Made by a program: the position numbers and the translations under genes. The notes under the pieces are model-generated. The model saw only the letters and a list, made by a program, of their open reading frames with translations. It was not told the origin of the DNA and did no database searches. A stretch of 5,943 nt of DNA from JBEIUO01 sp964549785 (lineage in GTDB: Bacteria; Planctomycetota; Phycisphaerae; Phycisphaerales; UBA1924): assembly GCA_964549785.1 (NCBI GenBank), contig CAZJXA010000212.1, positions 1 to 5,943 of the forward strand, in the 5' to 3' direction. Positions 1-3,800 of this stretch are shown here, one piece after another (position 1 is the stretch's first letter; the number at the start of each line of letters is the position of its first letter).

Positions 1-592
1 GTTGGGTGGCATAACCGGCGCGGAGAACCTCAAGCGGCGTTTTGCCCTCCAACTGCACTTGCGGACGCACAAACCAACTGATTTTACGCAATGCAGACAC
101 ATCCAACGCTTTGAGGACAGCGGGCAAGCCGTCAAGCACGCCATCTGGGGCATCCGCATCAAACTGCCAGCGAGGAAAGCGCAAACCGCCGCGATCCCTC
201 ACCGCCAGCAAGGTTCCGGCTTTGACGCGGTCATGCGGTGTCTGCCGCGTTGTACCGAGCAGTTTAGCGACTTCCGGGGCAGAAAGGCTGTCCTGCAGCA
301 ACTCCCGGCGTTTTTGGAAGTAGCGAGCGGTGCTTTCGGCTTCCCACTCCAAACGCTCCTGAGGAGAAAACGTCTGTGTTTGCATCAATGCTTCGCGCAC
401 CGTTGAACCGTCCGTGCCGGTAGGCACGTTGCTGAGAGCTTGTTCCAGACGTGCCGCGATACGCTCCATCTCTTCGGGGGTTGCCATAGCGCGAAATGCC
501 CGAAAAACAGCGACGCTGCGTTCGAATGCCGATTTGTTGCGGTGCGCCGTGGCTTTGGTGGGAAGTGTTTGGGTTGTGGTAAATGTCGCCAT
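1..592 (-). CDS. Xre/MbcA/ParS-like helix-turn-helix protein, putative antitoxin (3' end outside window)
   Basis: The reading frame starts at ATG 592-590 and stays open to base 1, giving 197 visible residues; the stop lies off the window. The start is fixed by a Shine-Dalgarno CAGGAG seven bases upstream. Residues 1-95 are mainly helical and charged. Residues about 103-122 (SAPEVAKLLGTTRQTPHDRV) look like a helix-turn-helix. They are followed by FPRWQFD at 139-145, which is common after the HTH in this family, and by a C-terminal segment containing W173, then GKTPLEVLRAG at 183-193, the hallmark ending of Xre/MbcA/ParS (DUF2384-like) toxin-binding domains. Such proteins usually neutralise a RES-type or similar toxin encoded immediately downstream and repress their own promoter. 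No toxin is visible because downstream lies beyond base 1. The gene is divergent from the large methyltransferase. The family is called from motifs by eye; a stand-alone DNA-binding regulator is the main alternative. Confidence 0.8.
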   Translation of the reverse strand, partial: MATFTTTQTLPTKATAHRNKSAFERSVAVFRAFRAMATPEEMERIAARLEQALSNVPTGTDGSTVREALMQTQTFSPQERLEWEAESTARYFQKRRELLQDSLSAPEVAKLLGTTRQTPHDRVKAGTLLAVRDRGGLRFPRWQFDADAPDGVLDGLPAVLKALDVSALRKISWFVRPQVQLEGKTPLEVLRAGYATQ

Positions 593-599
593 GGGAATT

Positions 600-605
600 C
601 TCCTG
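600..605 (-). promoter_or_regulatory. Shine-Dalgarno site of the putative antitoxin gene
   Basis: Read on the minus strand, CAGGAG lies seven bases before ATG 592-590. This is a strong ribosome binding site at normal spacing, and it decides the start of the minus-strand gene. It lies within the left arm of the 11-bp inverted repeat. Confidence 0.8.
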
Positions 606-632
606 ACCGAACATGATGCAGAACTTGTGTCT

Positions 633-661
633 ATTGTTCCATAAAATGTAAGAGAAGTCAA
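633..661 (-). promoter_or_regulatory. Probable sigma70-type promoter for the putative antitoxin gene
   Basis: On the minus strand, TTGACT (bases 661-656, five of six matches to the -35 consensus) is followed after exactly 17 bases by AACAAT (bases 638-633, four of six matches to the -10 consensus). Transcription would start near base 626, giving a leader of about 34 bases before the ATG at 592. Antitoxins of this type usually bind their own promoter, so operator sites may overlap this region, but none is proven. Confidence 0.55.
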
Positions 662-805
662 CCAAATAACAATATGAAGCAGGAGAATTCGTACAACATC
701 CCGAATAACGCGCCATCACTCACTGTAGGATAATTGTCTCTTGAGCAAGTCTTTATCTTTCTTTGCGCCCGACGCATCCTTCTCTCCCGAAAGTCCCCAT
801 ATACG

Positions 806-3800
806 ATGAGCAGTATCAAGCAGCACATTGAATGGCTTTCACTTGTCCCCGCTTCGGGTCCGTTTCTCTCGCTGGAAACCCTCAACAAGGTCTTTCCGCA
901 GGGGTTGCCTACCCACGATTCTGAGTTGATGCGCTCTGTGCGGCTGGCATGGGAAGAGTGGGAAGAAGAGGGCGAATGTCCGCATCCCGATCCCGCCATT
1001 CATACGGCGTGGGTGCGCTTTGTGCTGTCTGCCATTCTCAACTTTCCCGCAGCCGCGATTGCGGAAGGTCAGGGCATTCCCAGTGGCATCAAAGCAGAAA
1101 AGTCGGAATACGGCGTTGTCGTGCGTCCCGACTATCTCATCATTCCGCCAATCGCCGCTTCTGATGAACTCTCCCTCGATTGGGACGAAGAAGAGACGGC
1201 TTCAGTACCGGAACCGGAATCCTCTGTCCCACTTTTGCTGATACAAGTCTATCGGCGCGGGCAGGGACTGGAAAAACCCGTCACTCGCGCCGACATCTGG
1301 AATGCGTCTCCGGCGGCACGGATGCAGGAATTGCTCGCGCAGACCGGGTTTCCCCTCGGACTGATCACCAATGGCGAGGATTGGATGATCGTCTCTCGCG
1401 TGACCGAAACCGTTGGATTTGCCTCGTTCTCTGCTCCGATCTGGCAGGAAGAGCCGCTGACGCTCCGGGCGTTTCGGGCAATTCTCGACGCGGATCGGTT
1501 TTTCGGTGATCCCGCCACAACACCGCACCGCCTTTTTGCCGACTCTGCCGACGATCATCAGGAAGTGACCGATCAACTTGGGTATCAGGTGCGGCACGCC
1601 GTTGAGATGCTGGTTCAGGCGATTGACGAGATTGACAGCACCCGCAGCGGCAAACTGCTGTCGGAAGTGCCGCCCGCCGAACTCTATGAAGGTGCATTGA
1701 CTGTGATGATGCGGCTTGTCTTTCTGCTGTGTGCGGAAGAGCGCGGGATGTTTCCTCTCGAAGAAGAGGTCTACAGTGAATTCTACGCCGTGTCCACACT
1801 CCTTGGCAAACAGCGAGAAGCGGCGGACGCCTTCGGCGAGGAGATACTGGAACGGCGATGCGATGCGTGGAGCCGACTGCTTGCCCTTTTCCGCGTGATC
1901 TGGGGCGGGGTCGAGCATGAGAAAATGCGGCTGATGGCGTATGGCGGCGGATTGCTCGATCCGTTTCGCTTTCCGTGGCTGGACAGCACCGGAGACTATC
2001 CCGAACCGCTTCCCATTCATAACCGCACTGTCCTGCATCTGCTCGAATCGCTCCAAACTCTGCAAATCAAATTGCCCGGCATGGGAGGAGCCGAAACGCG
2101 CCGCCTGTCGTTTCGCGCCCTCGACATCGAACAGATTGGTCACGTTTACGAGGGACTACTCGACCATACCGCCGTGCGTGCCGCAGAGCCGATGCTCGGA
2201 CTCATCGGAACCAAAGACCGCGAACCCGAAATCGCCCTCGCCGAATTGGAAGCAAAAGCCGCCAAGAGCCGCGCTGAACTGCTCAAGTTCCTTAAAGAAG
2301 AAACCGGCAAAAGCGAAAACGCCCTCAAGAACGCTCTCGACAAGCCGGAGTATGATGCCAGTCGTTTGCGTGTCGCGTGTGACAACGACGATGCCCTGTA
2401 TGAGCGTGTCAAGCCGTTCGCGGGACTGATCCGCACCGATGAGTTTAGAAGGGTGCTGGTGATTCCCGTCGGCAGAGTGTTTGTGACGACAGGAACCGCC
2501 CGCCGCGCTACGGGAACCCACTATACGCCCCGCAGCCTCACGATGCCGATTGTGGCGCGAACCCTTGAACCCTTGATTTATCGCGGAATGCCGCTGGGTG
2601 TGCCGCCGTCAAGAGACAGCCTCAAGCCATCGAACGAGATTCTTGCCCTGCGTGTGTGCGATATGGCGTGCGGCAGCGGCGCGTTTCTGGTAGAAGCCTG
2701 TCGTTATCTTGCCGATAGATTGTGCGAGGCGTGGGAGATTGCGGAGCAAGCCAATCCCGATGTGTTCCTGACCGTTCCCGATGCCGAACCCGCGACAGGA
2801 AGCCCGACAGAGCGCATCGTTCCCGATAAAGAGCATTCGCCCGAAGAACGTCAGATACTCGCCCGCCGCCTTGTCGCCGCGCATTGTCTGTATGGCGTGG
2901 ACAAAAACCCGATGGCGATTGACATTGCCAAACTCTCCCTGTGGCTCATCACGATGGAGCGCGGCAAAGCATTCCACTTCTTAGATCACGCTATTCGGTG
3001 CGGCGATTCGTTGGTGGGATGCACGATAGAGCAAATCCGCACATGGAGCATGAACGGCGCGAAGAAGCCCAATGACAAGCAGATCGCCTTTGACCTGTTT
3101 TCCAATAACGCCCTTGATGAACTCCGCGCTTTGTGGGACGAACTCGACGCCACGAAATCAGAAACGGCGGACGATATGGAGCGCAAAGCGGCACTCTTCC
3201 AGCGAATCGAAGCCGCTACAGAACGCGCCCGCCTCGCAGGTGATCTTGTGATTGCCCCCGCGTTGATGGAAGGCAAGACGCCCGCGCAAGCCAAACTCCG
3301 CGACAAACTGCAAGGCAAATTCGAGGACGTTGACAATAACACCGACGGCGATCTGCGTGCCGAAGCCAGAGCAATCCTTGACGATATTCGTCCGTTCCAT
3401 TGGGCGATTGAGTTCTTCCGTATTTTCGACGCGGGCGGCTTCGATGCCATTGTCGGCAATCCCCCGTTTATGGGCGGGAAGAAGATCACGGGCGAAATGG
3501 GTGTGCCGTATCGGGAATATCTCGTCCATCATATCGGCAAGGGCAAAAAGGGCAGTGCCGATATTGTCGCCTATTTCTTTTTGCGTGCCGTTGGTCTGCT
3601 CAAGGAGACGGGCAGTGCCTTCGGGCTGATCGCCACCAACACCATCGCACAGGGGGATACGCGAGAGGTCGGATTGGAGCAGATGATCGGGGACGGCGCG
3701 ACCATCTATCACGCTCTGCCCTCGATGAAATGGCCCGGCAAGGCGAATCTCGAAGTGGCGGTTGCCCATACCTACAAGGGCGTTTGGGGAACCCACGCCA

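Larger units (their letters stand above)
595..690. repeat. 11-bp inverted repeat in the divergent intergenic region
   Basis: GAATTCTCCTG at 595-605 is perfectly complementary to CAGGAGAATTC at 680-690, with 74 bases between. The left arm contains the Shine-Dalgarno of the minus-strand gene. The right arm reads AGGAG on the plus strand, but no ATG, GTG or TTG follows at translation distance. It might be a paired operator for the divergent regulator, a remnant of a duplicated leader, or chance. Confidence 0.5.
593..805. other. Divergent intergenic region between the putative antitoxin and the methyltransferase
   Basis: These 213 bases separate two divergent genes and are visibly richer in A/T than the coding sequence. 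They contain the minus-strand promoter and ribosome site and the inverted repeat listed separately. For the plus-strand gene I found no convincing -35/-10 pair and no Shine-Dalgarno; the nearest purine stretch is GAAAG at 789-793. Possible elements such as TTGTCT (734-739) and TATCTT (754-759) are only 14 bases apart. No convincing small gene is present on either strand. Confidence 0.6.

Noticed and set aside
2..406. 134-codon plus-strand open frame at the left edge
   Set aside because: It is antisense to the minus-strand HTH gene, whose motifs, ribosome site and promoter are coherent. The plus frame shows no family features.
734..736. TTG as an alternative start of the methyltransferase
   Set aside because: It directly follows the in-frame stop at 731-733, the possible AGGA is only three bases upstream, and the added 24 residues do not look like family sequence.
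1202..2143. 313-codon minus-strand open frame
   Set aside because: It is antisense to the conserved N-terminal half of the methyltransferase, has no family motifs, and the plus-strand frame explains the whole interval.
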